Assembly (NCBI RefSeq): GCF_001458595.1
Contig: NZ_LN890328.1
Coordinates: 2,610,116 to 2,667,198 of the forward strand
Origin: Clostridium neonatale
GTDB lineage: Bacteria; Bacillota; Clostridia; Clostridiales; Clostridiaceae
Reading direction: 5' to 3'
Length of the DNA stretch: 57,083 nt
In this document: positions 35,201 to 44,500 of the stretch, in pieces
Numbering within the stretch: position 1 is the first letter of the stretch
Layout: the number at the start of each line of letters is the position of its first letter
The notes under the pieces: model-generated
Database searches by the model: none
Seen by the model: only the letters and a program-made list of their open reading frames with translations
Told to the model about the DNA's origin: nothing
Made by a program: the position numbers and the translations under genes

Positions 35201-35424
35201 TCATTTGCTGGAAAAAATTCCATTATGCAATTATCCTTATCTCTTATACCAATACTACTTATAGCTTGCCCTCTATTAACATAAAATGACCACATTGGTA
35301 TTCCTTCTACTCCTGCTATACCTGCTAGAAAGCTAGAAAAAGAATGTTTTTTATCATAATCTTCTATTGTATAAAATCCTAGTTCATCTATATAATCATC
35401 TTTTATTATATTTTTTGTATTCAT
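32284..35424 (-). CDS. GH149-like beta-1,3-oligoglucan phosphorylase
   Basis: 1046 residues. Start DDYIDELGFYTIEDYDKKHSFSSFLAGIAGVEGIPMWSFYVNRGQAISSIG with EFFPANEAYKMVYTNGFRTFIK is characteristic of the large GH94-related phosphorylases later classed as GH149. Later blocks: FSIEPNYYSQGNGNFRDVNQNRRMDV, WIDHWTYNLDLIEEYL and GKPGWNDAMNGLPGLLGSSFAETAE, where WNDA holds the probable acid residue. GH149 enzymes phosphorolyse beta-1,3-glucan oligosaccharides to glucose-1-P. It follows the ABC permeases in the operon. Its stop codon TAG is formed with the first base of the insertion sequence; before insertion it was TAA. Confidence 0.8.
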   Translation of the reverse strand: MNTKNIIKDDYIDELGFYTIEDYDKKHSFSSFLAGIAGVEGIPMWSFYVNRGQAISSIGIRDKDNCIMEFFPANEAYKMVYTNGFRTFIKIKNDKNEKIIEPFSVDRENNTSRKLKIKNNELKLIEINKKLNIKTIVTYFTIPNEKFAALGRKVEIVNESHETIKVEVLDGLTSVLPYGSKNIEYKEIGNTLRSWMQGEINENNTAIYKVRSSTGDSTKMDEINNGYFYLAFDKEEKPLDLIVDPENIFGYDTSLKEPIEFYKKSVDKIREKNISYNKVPCAFTGSSKILKAKEAIEIYSYIGYMNSIDEIYESQDKLTDINYFENKIGENNEIINEISKCVETVSAYPLFDEYIKQCYIDNVLRGGYPLEIGNKVYYVYSRKHGDLERDYNFFSIEPNYYSQGNGNFRDVNQNRRMDVDIHPFTERENIKIFNELIQLDGYNPLVIKGKKFYIEDENKQEVLEIISKYRCNLEKIIEEKFSVGELYSELTKINGLEHEERKSLLEKIIKIAREETEADFGEGFWIDHWTYNLDLIEEYLNIYPDRIKDLLVGDKEYKFYNSPEYVLPRREKYELDNDKVRQYICLGKKEPTKQWVYDENGNLYKVNLYTKLFMLAGIKFMTLDNMGFGIEMEAGKPGWNDAMNGLPGLLGSSFAETAELKRLLLFIKENLNIIDEDLEIPVEFFDAINEVNKLLIAHLKNDLDQFNYWDKVSTVRENYREKTMYTVSGKNKSINKDKIDDLIERMLCKIDLGIEEIKRMNDEKIPTFIEYEVEEYEVNDRKEIKPISFKVRFLPMFLEGVARYLKTELDEGEKLQVYDTIRYSDVYDNKLKMYKTSESLENVSFEIGRARTFTAGWLERESIFMHMEFKYVLELIKNGLYEEFFEDIKNVMPPFMNPEVYGRSILENSSFIASSSNPDPKNHGRGFVARLSGTTVEMLNIWKIMMVGMKLFTYENNILKFKLNPILNKDFFKSNILTTTLLGSIKLTYINKNDKNTYGENKGTIKELKIVDLDGSIKVINGSEVCGEYAEKIRGRQVKEIEAIIL
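32285..32292. repeat. Target site duplication, right copy
   Basis: TATAAAAT; it also encodes the last two residues and most of the stop codon of the GH149-like gene on the minus strand. Confidence 0.8.
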
Positions 35425-35502
35425 AAAACACCTCTTACTTTATTTGATTTTCATAATATTCCTTTTCTAATACTTCATAAAAAATCTTTTCAAAGTATAA
35501 AT

Positions 35503-36333
35503 TTATTCTTTCACTCCACCTGCTGATATACTGCTAATTATATATTTTGAGAAGAAACAGAATGCTATCATTACTGGTAAAACTGAGACCGCGACTGATA
35601 CATATGTTGCCCCCATATTTGCTGTTATATCCTTAGATGCACTTAAAGATCCCATCATTACTGGTAAAGTAAACTTATCAGGTGAAATAAGCAATACTAA
35701 TGGCATCAAATAATTATTCCAAGATCCAATAAATGTTCCTATTGACATTGTTGCAATACCTGGCATCATTATTGGTAATCCAATTTTATGGAATGTTGCA
35801 ATCTCACTTGCTCCATCCATTCTAGCAGCCTCAATTATTGACATTGGAAACACTGAAACTAAATATTGTCTTAGGAAGAAAACAATAAACGGACTTGCTA
35901 TTGCAGGTATTATTAATGGTATATAGCTATCCATTAATCCAAGTCCATTAACTAAGTCATAAAAACCTAATAAACCAAGTTGTGCAGGTACCATCATAAG
36001 TACAAGTATTGTTGTAAATAAAGCATTTCTTCCCTTGAAATTATAAACGGCTAATCCATAAGCTGTTAAAGCTGAAAAGTATCCACTTAAGGCTGTTACA
36101 CACACTGCTATAAATAAACTATTTCCAAGACCTTTAAATATATTGAAATAGTCACTCATTATTTTCCAGTTACTTTGCAAAGAACTTCCTGGAACTAATG
36201 AAAATGAACTTATAATTTCTTGACTGCTTCGTGTTGAATTTACGAGCATTATCAAAAATGGGCACAAGCATACAATGCTCAAAATAATTAGTGCTATATA
36301 TATAATGCTTTTTTTAACCTTTGTAAACATCAT
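35503..36333 (-). CDS. Sugar ABC transporter permease, MalG type
   Basis: 276 residues, six membrane segments (IIYIALIILSIVCLCPFLIML first). The EAA loop that contacts the ATPase is IEAARMDGASEIATFHKIGLPIMMPG. It belongs to the MalG/CUT1 family of oligosaccharide importers. The ATG overlaps the stop of the MalF-type gene (ATGA-type overlap), with AAGGAGG inside the upstream gene. Partner ATPase (MsmX/MalK type) is not in this operon; a shared ATPase encoded elsewhere is usual for such systems in Firmicutes. Confidence 0.95.
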   Translation of the reverse strand: MMFTKVKKSIIYIALIILSIVCLCPFLIMLVNSTRSSQEIISSFSLVPGSSLQSNWKIMSDYFNIFKGLGNSLFIAVCVTALSGYFSALTAYGLAVYNFKGRNALFTTILVLMMVPAQLGLLGFYDLVNGLGLMDSYIPLIIPAIASPFIVFFLRQYLVSVFPMSIIEAARMDGASEIATFHKIGLPIMMPGIATMSIGTFIGSWNNYLMPLVLLISPDKFTLPVMMGSLSASKDITANMGATYVSVAVSVLPVMIAFCFFSKYIISSISAGGVKE

Positions 36334-37289
36334 CTTGCCTCCTTATTTTTATTTGAACCATACATTGATTTAAATGTGAATGCTGAGAATATTGCTATTA
36401 TAAAGAATAAATCATAAGCAATAGCAGCTGCATATCCTATATTGTTATATTTAAATGCCGTATTATATAAATACATAACCACTGTGTTTAATGCTCCACC
36501 TGGTGCTCCAAGTCCATCTGTAATTAAAAATGGAATATCAAATATTTGAAGACCACCAATAAGTGAAGTTATTGCTGAATAAAGTAATATTGCCTTTAAA
36601 AGTGGTAGAGTTATCTTTCCAAATGTTGTCCATCTTCCAGCTCCATCTATTGTTGCTGCTTCAAAATAATCTTTTGATATACCCTGGACCCCTGCCATAA
36701 GTACTATAAATGTATTTCCAAACCACATCCAAGCTCCAATAACTGCAACAACTATAATTGCTGTACCCGGCTGTCCAAGCCAATTTATTTTAGAATTAAT
36801 AAGTCCAAATTTAACTAATAATTGATTTAATGTTCCAAATTGCCAATCTAATAATGCCTTAAATAGAAATGCTACTGATGTTGCGGCAATTAGATTCGGT
36901 AAATAAAATAATGCTCTAAAAATACTAAGGCCTTTAACTTTATATTTTATGTCGCTAAATATAATAGTTAATAAAAATGCTAATCCAAATTGTAATATAA
37001 CATTAATACTCCAAATTTTTAGTGTATTCTTAAATGCTGTCCAAAACAAAGGATCCTTTATAACACGACTATAATTTTCTAACCCAATAAACTTTGCATC
37101 TGCAAATCCATTAAAATTTGTAAAACTTAAATATAGTGTTTTAAAAATCGGATAAATACTAAATATCAAAAATACAATAATGAACGGAAGTATAAACACA
37201 TATCCCCATCTATTAACATCATTTATACTTTTCTTTCTCTTCCTAATCTTTGTGCTTTTCTCACTAGAAATATTTGCTTGTATATTCAA
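36330..37289 (-). CDS. Sugar ABC transporter permease, MalF type
   Basis: 319 residues from TTG 37289, chosen because GAGGTG lies six bases before it; a TTG 18 bases upstream would overlap that site. Basic N-terminus (KSTKIRKRKKSIND) then six membrane segments (WGYVFILPFIIVFLIFSIYP first). EAA loop: FEAATIDGAGRWTTFGKITLPLLK. CUT1 family, partner of the MalG-type permease. In context it imports beta-1,3-gluco-oligosaccharides. Confidence 0.95.
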   Translation of the reverse strand: MNIQANISSEKSTKIRKRKKSINDVNRWGYVFILPFIIVFLIFSIYPIFKTLYLSFTNFNGFADAKFIGLENYSRVIKDPLFWTAFKNTLKIWSINVILQFGLAFLLTIIFSDIKYKVKGLSIFRALFYLPNLIAATSVAFLFKALLDWQFGTLNQLLVKFGLINSKINWLGQPGTAIIVVAVIGAWMWFGNTFIVLMAGVQGISKDYFEAATIDGAGRWTTFGKITLPLLKAILLYSAITSLIGGLQIFDIPFLITDGLGAPGGALNTVVMYLYNTAFKYNNIGYAAAIAYDLFFIIAIFSAFTFKSMYGSNKNKEAR

Positions 37290-37361
37290 ACTCCTCACCT
37301 CTAACAAAATTTTTTATATAATTTTTATTTAAAGGTGAAGATATACTTCACCTTGTTTACA

Positions 37362-38699
37362 TTATTTAGGTACTTCAATTTCTGGATAAACAGTTGAAAT
37401 GTTCTTATAAAAATCTTTTAAAGCATCTTCTTTTGACATTTCACCTTTTTGAATTGATTCAATCGCTTGTCCAAAGAACTTTCCTATTTGATCATCATAT
37501 TTAGTAACTAATGAATAATCTATCTTATTAGCTTCTTCTAACCAGAATGCATAAGACTTTTGTCCACCTAAAGCTTCATTTTCCATATCTTTATGTGATT
37601 CTAAAGCTGGGATATATGAAACAACATCTCCCTTAGACTTTTCAATCCACCAATTTGCTGTATCTTCATTTAGAGTACAGAATTTAAGAAAATCCCAAGC
37701 TGCTTCTTTATTTTTGCTATAAGAACTTATTCCCATAAATGTTCCACCAGAGAAATATGAATTAGGACCTGTAGTAACACCAAATTTACCAATGTTATTT
37801 TGACCATTGTCTCTAATTATTAAAGTTCCCCATGTTGGTAATGCATATGAGAATACTTCTGTTTGCGCTGTACTTGGATCTACATCTTTTAATTCTTGCC
37901 AATCGGCATCCAATGGAATTGGACCATTCATTGATGCATACCATGCTGCTGACCATTCTGGAGCAAAAGCAACTAATTTTTGTTGATATAAATCAACTGC
38001 TGCATCTACATAATTTAATCTATCTTCTGTCATCATTAACTTTCCGTCTTTAACCCATGGTTGAGGATCATTTCCATAAACGAACCATCTTAGATTTCCT
38101 GTATCAGAAAAAATTCTATATCCCTTATCTTTTAATTCTTTTGCTGTTTCTATTATTGTTTTTACGTCTTTAAATTTTTCAGCAATAAATTCTGGATCAT
38201 CATTTCCCCATACATCTTTAGCTATATCTCTACGATAAGTAATTCCTCCCGGAGTAACTTGATAGCTTAATGCTCTAACTATACCGTTTTCATCTTTACC
38301 AGCTTGGAACACATAATCTACAATCTTATCCTTATATTCTTCAGCATTATATGGAGCTTGGCTTAAATCTTCAAAGAAACCTGCTTCCATAAAGTTTGGA
38401 ATCATTTGAGGCTCTCCAACTATAACATCCGGAACATTCGCTTTACCTCTAAGTGCTGTAGTAACCTTTGTTGGGTAATCAGCTGGTGCTATAACTGTAA
38501 CTTCAACTTCTTTTCCTGGATTTTTTTCTTTGTAATAATCTGCAAATTGCTTTAAGTCATCTGATAATGTCCATACTACTATTTTCCCATCTTTATTAGC
38601 TGCTCCTTCTGAGTCTTTTGATGAGCCTGACCCACATGCAACAAATGAAATTGCTAGCATACCTGTCATAACTAATGCTATTAATTTTTTAATTCTCAT
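37362..38699 (-). CDS. Oligosaccharide-binding lipoprotein of ABC transporter
   Basis: 445 residues. Signal peptide MRIKKLIALVMTGMLAISFVACG with the lipobox VAC; a Ser/Gly/Asp-rich linker (GSGSSKDSEGAANKDGK) follows. Family 1 extracellular solute-binding protein: IVVWTLSDDLKQFADYYKEKNPG, NVPDVIVGEPQMIPNFMEAGFFEDLS, YSKNKEAAWDFLKFCT. First gene of the operon and expected to bind laminari-oligosaccharides on the cell surface. GGGGGAAA precedes the ATG. Its leader carries a sigma-A promoter and three LacI-type operators. Confidence 0.95.
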   Translation of the reverse strand: MRIKKLIALVMTGMLAISFVACGSGSSKDSEGAANKDGKIVVWTLSDDLKQFADYYKEKNPGKEVEVTVIAPADYPTKVTTALRGKANVPDVIVGEPQMIPNFMEAGFFEDLSQAPYNAEEYKDKIVDYVFQAGKDENGIVRALSYQVTPGGITYRRDIAKDVWGNDDPEFIAEKFKDVKTIIETAKELKDKGYRIFSDTGNLRWFVYGNDPQPWVKDGKLMMTEDRLNYVDAAVDLYQQKLVAFAPEWSAAWYASMNGPIPLDADWQELKDVDPSTAQTEVFSYALPTWGTLIIRDNGQNNIGKFGVTTGPNSYFSGGTFMGISSYSKNKEAAWDFLKFCTLNEDTANWWIEKSKGDVVSYIPALESHKDMENEALGGQKSYAFWLEEANKIDYSLVTKYDDQIGKFFGQAIESIQKGEMSKEDALKDFYKNISTVYPEIEVPK

Positions 38700-38777
38700 A
38701 TTTGTTTCCCCCTATTTTAATTATTTATTTAAAAATATATATAGTTAAAATTAACTACATTATTTTTATTGCATTTT

Positions 38778-38793
38778 TCGAAACCAGTTTCGA
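38778..38793. promoter_or_regulatory. LacI-type operator O3
   Basis: TCGAAACCAGTTTCGA, palindromic apart from the central CA; third site downstream of the operon promoter. Confidence 0.85.
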
Positions 38794-38816
38794 TAGTATT
38801 TAAAAAAAAATCATTT

Positions 38817-38832
38817 TCGAAATGGGTTTCGA
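38817..38832. promoter_or_regulatory. LacI-type operator O2
   Basis: TCGAAATGGGTTTCGA; same length and half-sites as O3, with a degenerate centre. Confidence 0.8.
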
Positions 38833-38871
38833 AGTTTTTAAAAAATAAAAGCCTTACAGCATGTACAATTT

Positions 38872-38887
38872 TCGAAACCGGTTTTTA
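38872..38887. promoter_or_regulatory. LacI-type operator O1
   Basis: TCGAAACCGGTTTTTA; perfect left half and CG centre, degenerate right edge. Closest to the promoter, about 30 bases after the expected transcription start. Confidence 0.75.
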
Positions 38888-38922
38888 TTTTCTTTTTTAT
38901 ATTAGTAACCATTTACAATTTG

Positions 38923-38951
38923 ATTATATATCCTGAGTTCTATTTTGTAAA
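38923..38951 (-). promoter_or_regulatory. Promoter of the glucan operon
   Basis: Minus strand: -35 TTTACA (38951-38946), 17-base spacer, -10 TATAAT (38928-38923). All three operators are downstream, so repression would be by roadblock or looping. The leader to the first gene is about 215 bases. Confidence 0.75.
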
Positions 38952-39077
38952 GGTTTTTCTTGAATATATTTATTATATATTTTTTTATATTGTTTTAGTT
39001 CTATAACTTGAATTATAAAAAATCTATATAACTTAAAATAAAATAATCATTTATTCTACCATTTAAATTTTTAAAAT

Positions 39078-39117
39078 TAAAAACTACATCAAATTTTAGT
39101 AATCAATTTGATGTAGT
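39078..39117 (-). terminator. Terminator after the GH1 gene
   Basis: Stem ACTACATCAAATT / AATTTGATGTAGT followed by TTTTTAATTTT on the minus strand, 18 bases after the GH1 stop. Confidence 0.9.
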
Positions 39118-39134
39118 GATTTAACTTTTTTTGC

Positions 39135-40565
39135 TTATAACTCTTCACCGTTACTCGCAATAACTTTTTTATACCAATCAAATGATTTCTTCTTACTTCT
39201 ATTTAAAGTTCCATTCCCATCATTATCTTTATCAACATAAATAAAACCATAACGTTTTTTCATTTCTCCTGTTCCAAAAGAAACTAAATCAATACAACCC
39301 CATGGTGTGTATCCCATTAGATCAACACCATCAAGTTCAACAGCCTTTTTCATTTCTATAATATGTTCTTTTAAAAATTCTATTCTATAATCATCGTTAC
39401 ATGTTCCATCTTCTTCTTTTACATCTATAGCTCCAAAACCATTTTCAACTATGAATAATGGTTTTTGGTATCTTTCATATAACGAATTAAGTCCATATCT
39501 TAATCCAACAGGATCAATCTGCCATCCCCAATCTGAAGCTTTTACATATGGATTTTTTACAGCCTTAGAATATCCAGCTAATCCATCACCATCTTCTACA
39601 TCATTTTCACTTTTAACTGCAGCTGACATATAGTAACTAAATCCTATATAATCAACACAACCTTCTCTTAATATTTCTGCATCTTCTGGTTCCATTTTTA
39701 TATTAATTCCATCTCTTTGCCATTTTTTAAGAGCATAACTTGGATAATAACCTCTGCAATGAACATCTCCATATAAATACCTTTCATGCATTGCTTCAAC
39801 TGAAAGCATCATATCATCCGGATTACAAGAATATGGATATACCGGAACATATGCAAGCATACATCCTATCTTAAAATCTGGATTTATTTCATGACCTTTT
39901 TTTACTACCAATGCACTTGCAACCAATTCATGGTGAACAGCTTGATATGTTACTTCAACTCTATTTTCTCCTTCTGCAAATCTTACTCCAGAACAAGTCC
40001 AAGCAAATAAATCAACTTCTGTTTCAGCTTGGTTATTTATCTCATTAAATGTCATCCAATACTTTACTTTATTTTTGTATCTTTCCATAACAGTTGTAGC
40101 AAATTTTACAAACATGTCAATAACTTTACGATTTCTCCATCCACCATAATTTTTGCATATGTAATATGGTATCTCAAAATGAGATAAAGTTATAACTGGT
40201 TCAATTCCATTTTTAATTAATTCATCAAACATATCATCATAAAACTTTAATCCTTCTTCATTTGGTTCTAATTCATCACCATTTGGAAAAATTCTTGACC
40301 ATGCTATTGATGTTCTAAAACATTTAAATCCCATTTCTGCAAATAATGCTATATCTTCCTTATATCTATGATAAAAATCTATTGCCTCATGGTTTGGATA
40401 GTTTAATCCTTCAATAACTCCCTCTGTAATTTCCCTAGGAACTCCATGTGCGCCTGCTGTCATAACATCTGCTGTACTTGCACCTTTTCCACCTTCATTC
40501 CATCCCCCCTCTATTTGATGTGCTGCTACCGCTCCACCCCATAAAAAATCTTTGCTAAATGTCAT
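39135..40565 (-). CDS. GH1 6-phospho-beta-glucosidase
   Basis: 476 residues. Start FSKDFLWGGAVAAHQIEGGWNEGGKG; acid/base Glu in KYWMTFNEINNQAE; nucleophile Glu in PLFIVENGFGAID. The C-terminal LMGYTPWGCIDLVSFGTGEMKKRYGFIYVDKDNDGNGTLNRSKKKSFDWYKKVI has the Ser/Lys/Tyr phosphate-binding features of 6-phospho-beta-glucosidases. It cleaves PTS-imported phosphorylated beta-glucobioses (cellobiose, gentiobiose or laminaribiose). GGGGGAAG before the ATG. Its leader is a near copy of the leader of the EIIC gene at 52412, and a dead EIIB gene precedes it, so it is read from a duplicated PTS promoter. Confidence 0.94.
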   Translation of the reverse strand: MTFSKDFLWGGAVAAHQIEGGWNEGGKGASTADVMTAGAHGVPREITEGVIEGLNYPNHEAIDFYHRYKEDIALFAEMGFKCFRTSIAWSRIFPNGDELEPNEEGLKFYDDMFDELIKNGIEPVITLSHFEIPYYICKNYGGWRNRKVIDMFVKFATTVMERYKNKVKYWMTFNEINNQAETEVDLFAWTCSGVRFAEGENRVEVTYQAVHHELVASALVVKKGHEINPDFKIGCMLAYVPVYPYSCNPDDMMLSVEAMHERYLYGDVHCRGYYPSYALKKWQRDGINIKMEPEDAEILREGCVDYIGFSYYMSAAVKSENDVEDGDGLAGYSKAVKNPYVKASDWGWQIDPVGLRYGLNSLYERYQKPLFIVENGFGAIDVKEEDGTCNDDYRIEFLKEHIIEMKKAVELDGVDLMGYTPWGCIDLVSFGTGEMKKRYGFIYVDKDNDGNGTLNRSKKKSFDWYKKVIASNGEEL

Positions 40566-40629
40566 AATTCTTCCCCCTAAAACTTTATATTATAGTATAC
40601 AATGTAATCGATAATAATTTCTAAATTTT

Positions 40630-40684
40630 AATAGATAAATATTATTTGAATACGCCAATTCTAAAATAAGCATATTTATCTATT
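40630..40684 (-). other. Conserved hairpin after the EIIB pseudogene
   Basis: 13-bp stem AATAGATAAATAT / ATATTTATCTATT around a 29-base loop containing GAATTGGC. The same structure and loop motif occur at 52490-52546 after the intact EIIB gene. No T run follows, so it is not a standard terminator; mRNA processing or stability is possible. Confidence 0.6.
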
Positions 40685-40988
40685 ACTTTATTAAATTTAA
40701 TGCAAAATCTAATACTTTCTCACGATTCATCATTCCATAATCCACCATCAAAATAACTTCAACTGGAATATTCTTTGCTTAGCATATCTCATATACTTTT
40801 GGTAAAGTATATCCTACTTGTGATCCAAGTAAGGTTACGTTTGCATTGTCTAGATTCTGAGCTATTTGTTCTTGTGAAAATGCTACACTATCTAATTCAA
40901 ATTGTTTTTTCTTAGCAGTATCTTTGATCTTATTTACTAGCATTCTTATAGTTATACCTGCTGCACAAAATAATCTGATAGTTATTAT
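40683..40988 (-). pseudogene. Dead copy of lactose/cellobiose PTS EIIB
   Basis: 306 bases, exactly the length of the intact EIIB gene at 52545-52850, with no insertion or deletion. Translation: IITIRLFCAAGITIRMLVNK...LLGSQVGYTLPKVYEIC, stop, AKNIPVEVILMVDYGMMN... The start ATG has become ATA and one internal codon is TAA. The phosphorylated Cys (LFCAAG) is still there. It lies between a good promoter and the GH1 gene. Confidence 0.93.
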
Positions 40989-41060
40989 TTTTTCTCCTTT
41001 CTCTATTTATTTTTTATACTTCCTTATCAGATACTCCTTTATATTCATAGGTATGAATTT

Positions 41061-41089
41061 ATTATATTCTTATGACTAAATTTTGTAAA
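41061..41089 (-). promoter_or_regulatory. Duplicated PTS promoter upstream of the EIIB pseudogene and GH1
   Basis: -35 TTTACA (41089-41084), 17-base spacer, -10 TATAAT (41066-41061), with flanks matching the promoter at 53288-53316 (AATTTATATTTACAAAA and AATAAATTCATACC). Confidence 0.75.
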
Positions 41090-41336
41090 TATAAATTTTC
41101 CTTCTTTACTAAAAAGTTTCATTTCCATTTATCACAATATTTCTATTCTTCTATACTTAATAATTGCTATAAAAACGTGTTTAAATGTAAATTTATACTT
41201 GCATTGTTAAGTCAGTAATTTAAGTTTATGATGTATTTTAAAAATATTATTAATAGAATTTTTAAATTTTTTATTAAACAAGTCTTTTATTTCATTAATA
41301 ACAAGATGCTATTTTCCTGATTCTAATCGCCAAAGT

Positions 41337-41397
41337 AAAAAAACTCCTTCTTTTAATAATTTATACTTTTATTATTAACAAGAAGAAGTAATTTTTT
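41337..41397 (-). terminator. Terminator after the GH81 gene
   Basis: Long stem ACTTCTTCTTGTTAATAAT / ATTATTAAAAGAAGGAGT with a T run on the minus strand. It resembles the terminator at 50931-51006 after the PTS EIIC gene. Confidence 0.75.
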
Positions 41398-41522
41398 AGT
41401 TTAAGCAAAACCTATTTATAAAATTTTACTCTTATTCTATGCTTAACATTCTATTTATCCATGTAAATTTCTAAATTTTTACAGAATATCCCCTTGATGT
41501 TGCAGGGCTTAGCAATAAATTC

Positions 41523-44500
41523 TTACACATCTTCCACATCTACATATACATGATCTTGATTATTATCCATGTTGTTAATCCAGTCTGAACTCAATCTACT
41601 ATCAAGATCTTCATCTCTAATATATTCACCTGATAATCCATCCGCTTCATCTGATGATGATATAACCTCTTGATCAAGAGATAAATTTTCATCTGTTACA
41701 TCTGGATTAGACTCTTCATTATTATTAACTAATTGATTCATTATCTTTTCTAATTCTTCAACAATACTGTCTACTTCATATTGTTTAGCATCAACATTTT
41801 CATTGATTTGTATTGCTGATTCTAATGCATCACTGAATTTATTCCAGCTATCTTCTGTATAATCACTTTTATTTAGTTCATTAGCTTTTTCTATTATATT
41901 GACTAATTCTTTTTTATCTAACTCTTTTTTGTCTGCATCTGAATATATTTCAATATCCTTTATAGAGTATCCAAATGGCGCAAGTCCCATTTCTTTGCAG
42001 TATATTCGTACATATCGTGCATTTACGTCATTAAATTCTATATCGTCTTCTCCTCCATTCCCATCATCAATATCTAATACTTTTATCCAACTGTTTTCAT
42101 CTTCAGGATTTTCGTTACATACTTGTATTTCGTAATTTTTCGCAAATGCATTATCCCAATATATCTTTACTTTATTTATATCATATACATCTTCTAAATC
42201 TACATATACATACTCTGGAGATTTATCTGTGTTGTTAATCCAGTCTGATCCCCATCTACTATTAAGATCTCCATCTGTAATATATTTGCCTGACAATCCA
42301 TCTGCTTCATTTGATGATGATATAACTTTTTTATTAAGCGCTAAACTTTCATCTGTTACATCTGGATTAGACTCTCCATCATTCTTAACTAGTTGATTCA
42401 TTGTCTTTTCTAACTTTTTGACAATACTGTCTACTTGGTATTGTTTAGCATCTACATTTTCATTAATTTGTATTGCTAATTCTAATGCATTACTAAATTT
42501 ATTCCAGCTCTCTTCTGTATAATCATTTTTATTTAGTTCATTAGCTTTTTCTATTATATTGACTAATTCCTTTTTATCTACAGCTAAATATATTTCAATA
42601 TCCTTTATAGAATATCCATATGGAGCAAGTCCCATTTCTTTGCAATATATTCGTACATATCGTGCATTTACATCATTAAATTCTATATCTTCTTCTCCAC
42701 CATTACCCTCATCAATATCTGATACTTTTCTCCAACTGTTTTCATCCTCAGGATTTTCATCACATACTTGTATTTCATAATTTTTCGCATAAGCATCTGA
42801 CCATTTTATTTTCATGCTTCCTAAATAATATGATTCTCCTAAGTCTATATATACATATTCTGGATGATTATCTGTGTTATTATTCCAGTCTGAACCCCAT
42901 CTACTATTAAGATCTCCATCTGTAATATATTTACCTGATAATCCGTCTGCTTCATTTGATGATGATACTACACTTTTATTAAGTGCTATATTGGTATCTG
43001 AAGAAGGTATATCATCAATATTTTCTAAATCTTTAATTGCATTTAACAAGTTTTTAAGTGCTTCATCAACTTGGCTAGTAGTTGCATTCTCATCATTATT
43101 AACATTAACTGCTGAATCTACCAGTGAACTAAAATCTTCCCAGCTATCTTCTGTATAATCACTTTGTACCTTTTCCTTTGCTGCATTTATTTCTGCTTGT
43201 AAAGCACTCTTGCTTACCGCTCCCTCTATCAGTGGATTTACTGCAACCAGTTTTTTTGGTGCAACTGTTGTATATCCAAGTTCACCATCATTATTTCTAA
43301 ACTTAACAGTCATTGGATCATCACTTGGATTCCATATCATAGCTGTATAAATATCGTCTTTCTTATACACACTTGCACTAACTCCACCTTCTGCCCATAC
43401 TTCATCTGTACGTTGTCCTAATGCTGCCATATTGTTTACAAACCAATAAGTATTATACATTTCATTTTTTTGTAATTCTGATGTATCCCATTTATTAATT
43501 ACTGATTCAGGATCACTCAAAGATTCTATTGGCCATGTTATATGCTTCCATGCATTTTCAACGTCATTCGGGTCTGGCTCTTCTCCCTTATTTGGATCGC
43601 TACTATTATGATAATCCTTTATAATATCCTGTCTCATACCATCATATAATTCTGCTACTTTATCTTTCTCAATACCATAATTGGTTAAATATTCACCTGT
43701 TGGAAGCCAATGTATTCCATATACATATACAGAATCTCCATTAAAGAATGTTCCATAGAAATTAGTTGCTCCATATATCTGTCCAACTGTTTTGTGGTCA
43801 TATTCAGGTAGCCAATTATCTCCATCGTAATTAAACCAATATTGTTTTACTGCATTTAGTTCAGTTGTAAACCCATATATTCCAGCATCTCTGTATTCTT
43901 CATTATCAGATACTATTCCCCATAAGTATTCTCCTACCCATCCAAACAATGACTCTCCAGCAGCTTCCTGATTATTTCCATCATCGTTATCTGCATAACC
44001 ACCTGCCCAAGAATGTCCTTCATATGGATCAAAGCTTCTGAACTGTGGAAATTTAGAGTCATTTTTTGATGGATTAGCGTAATCTCTTATTAAGAGATCT
44101 ACCATAGATCCGTAATCATTTAAAAACTCTGAATCATAAGTAGCTAGCACAGCTGATGCAAAGGTAAAATATCCATAAGTAAAATGATGATCTGTAATTC
44201 CAGTATTAGCTCCAAATTCACTATTTTTATATATTAATGTTCCCCACTCTGGATTATAATTGAAATAATATCCTTCTTCTTCACCTGGTTTATAAGAATA
44301 CCATTCAACTAAAATTTCTTTTAATTTACTTAGGAATTTTTCCTTGTATTCTACTGCATTAATTTGATCTGCTACAAGTGCTCCCATGGCTAATGGATGC
44401 AATGCTTTCCCTTGCCAATAAGCATCACCACTCATATAATTTGACGATGTAGATTTATCCAATTCTTCAAGATAAGTCATAAGAGTATTTCTTGAATACT

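Larger units (their letters stand above)
38700..39134 (-). other. Leader of the glucan ABC/phosphorylase operon
   Basis: 435 bases holding the promoter at 38923-38951, three operators at 38778-38887 and the GH1 terminator at 39081-39117, all listed separately. No gene or further structure is seen. Confidence 0.8.
40566..41522 (-). other. Region between the GH1 and GH81 genes
   Basis: 957 bases without an intact gene. In minus-strand order: GH81 terminator (41337-41397), an AT-rich stretch with nothing recognised (41100-41330), a PTS-type promoter (41061-41089), the EIIB pseudogene (40683-40988), a conserved hairpin (40630-40684) and the GH1 leader. Confidence 0.8.

Noticed and set aside
41899..42135. 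Plus-strand frames with similar sequences at 41899 and 42559
   Set aside because: They are alike only because they are antisense to the CBM32-FIVAR repeats of the GH81 gene.
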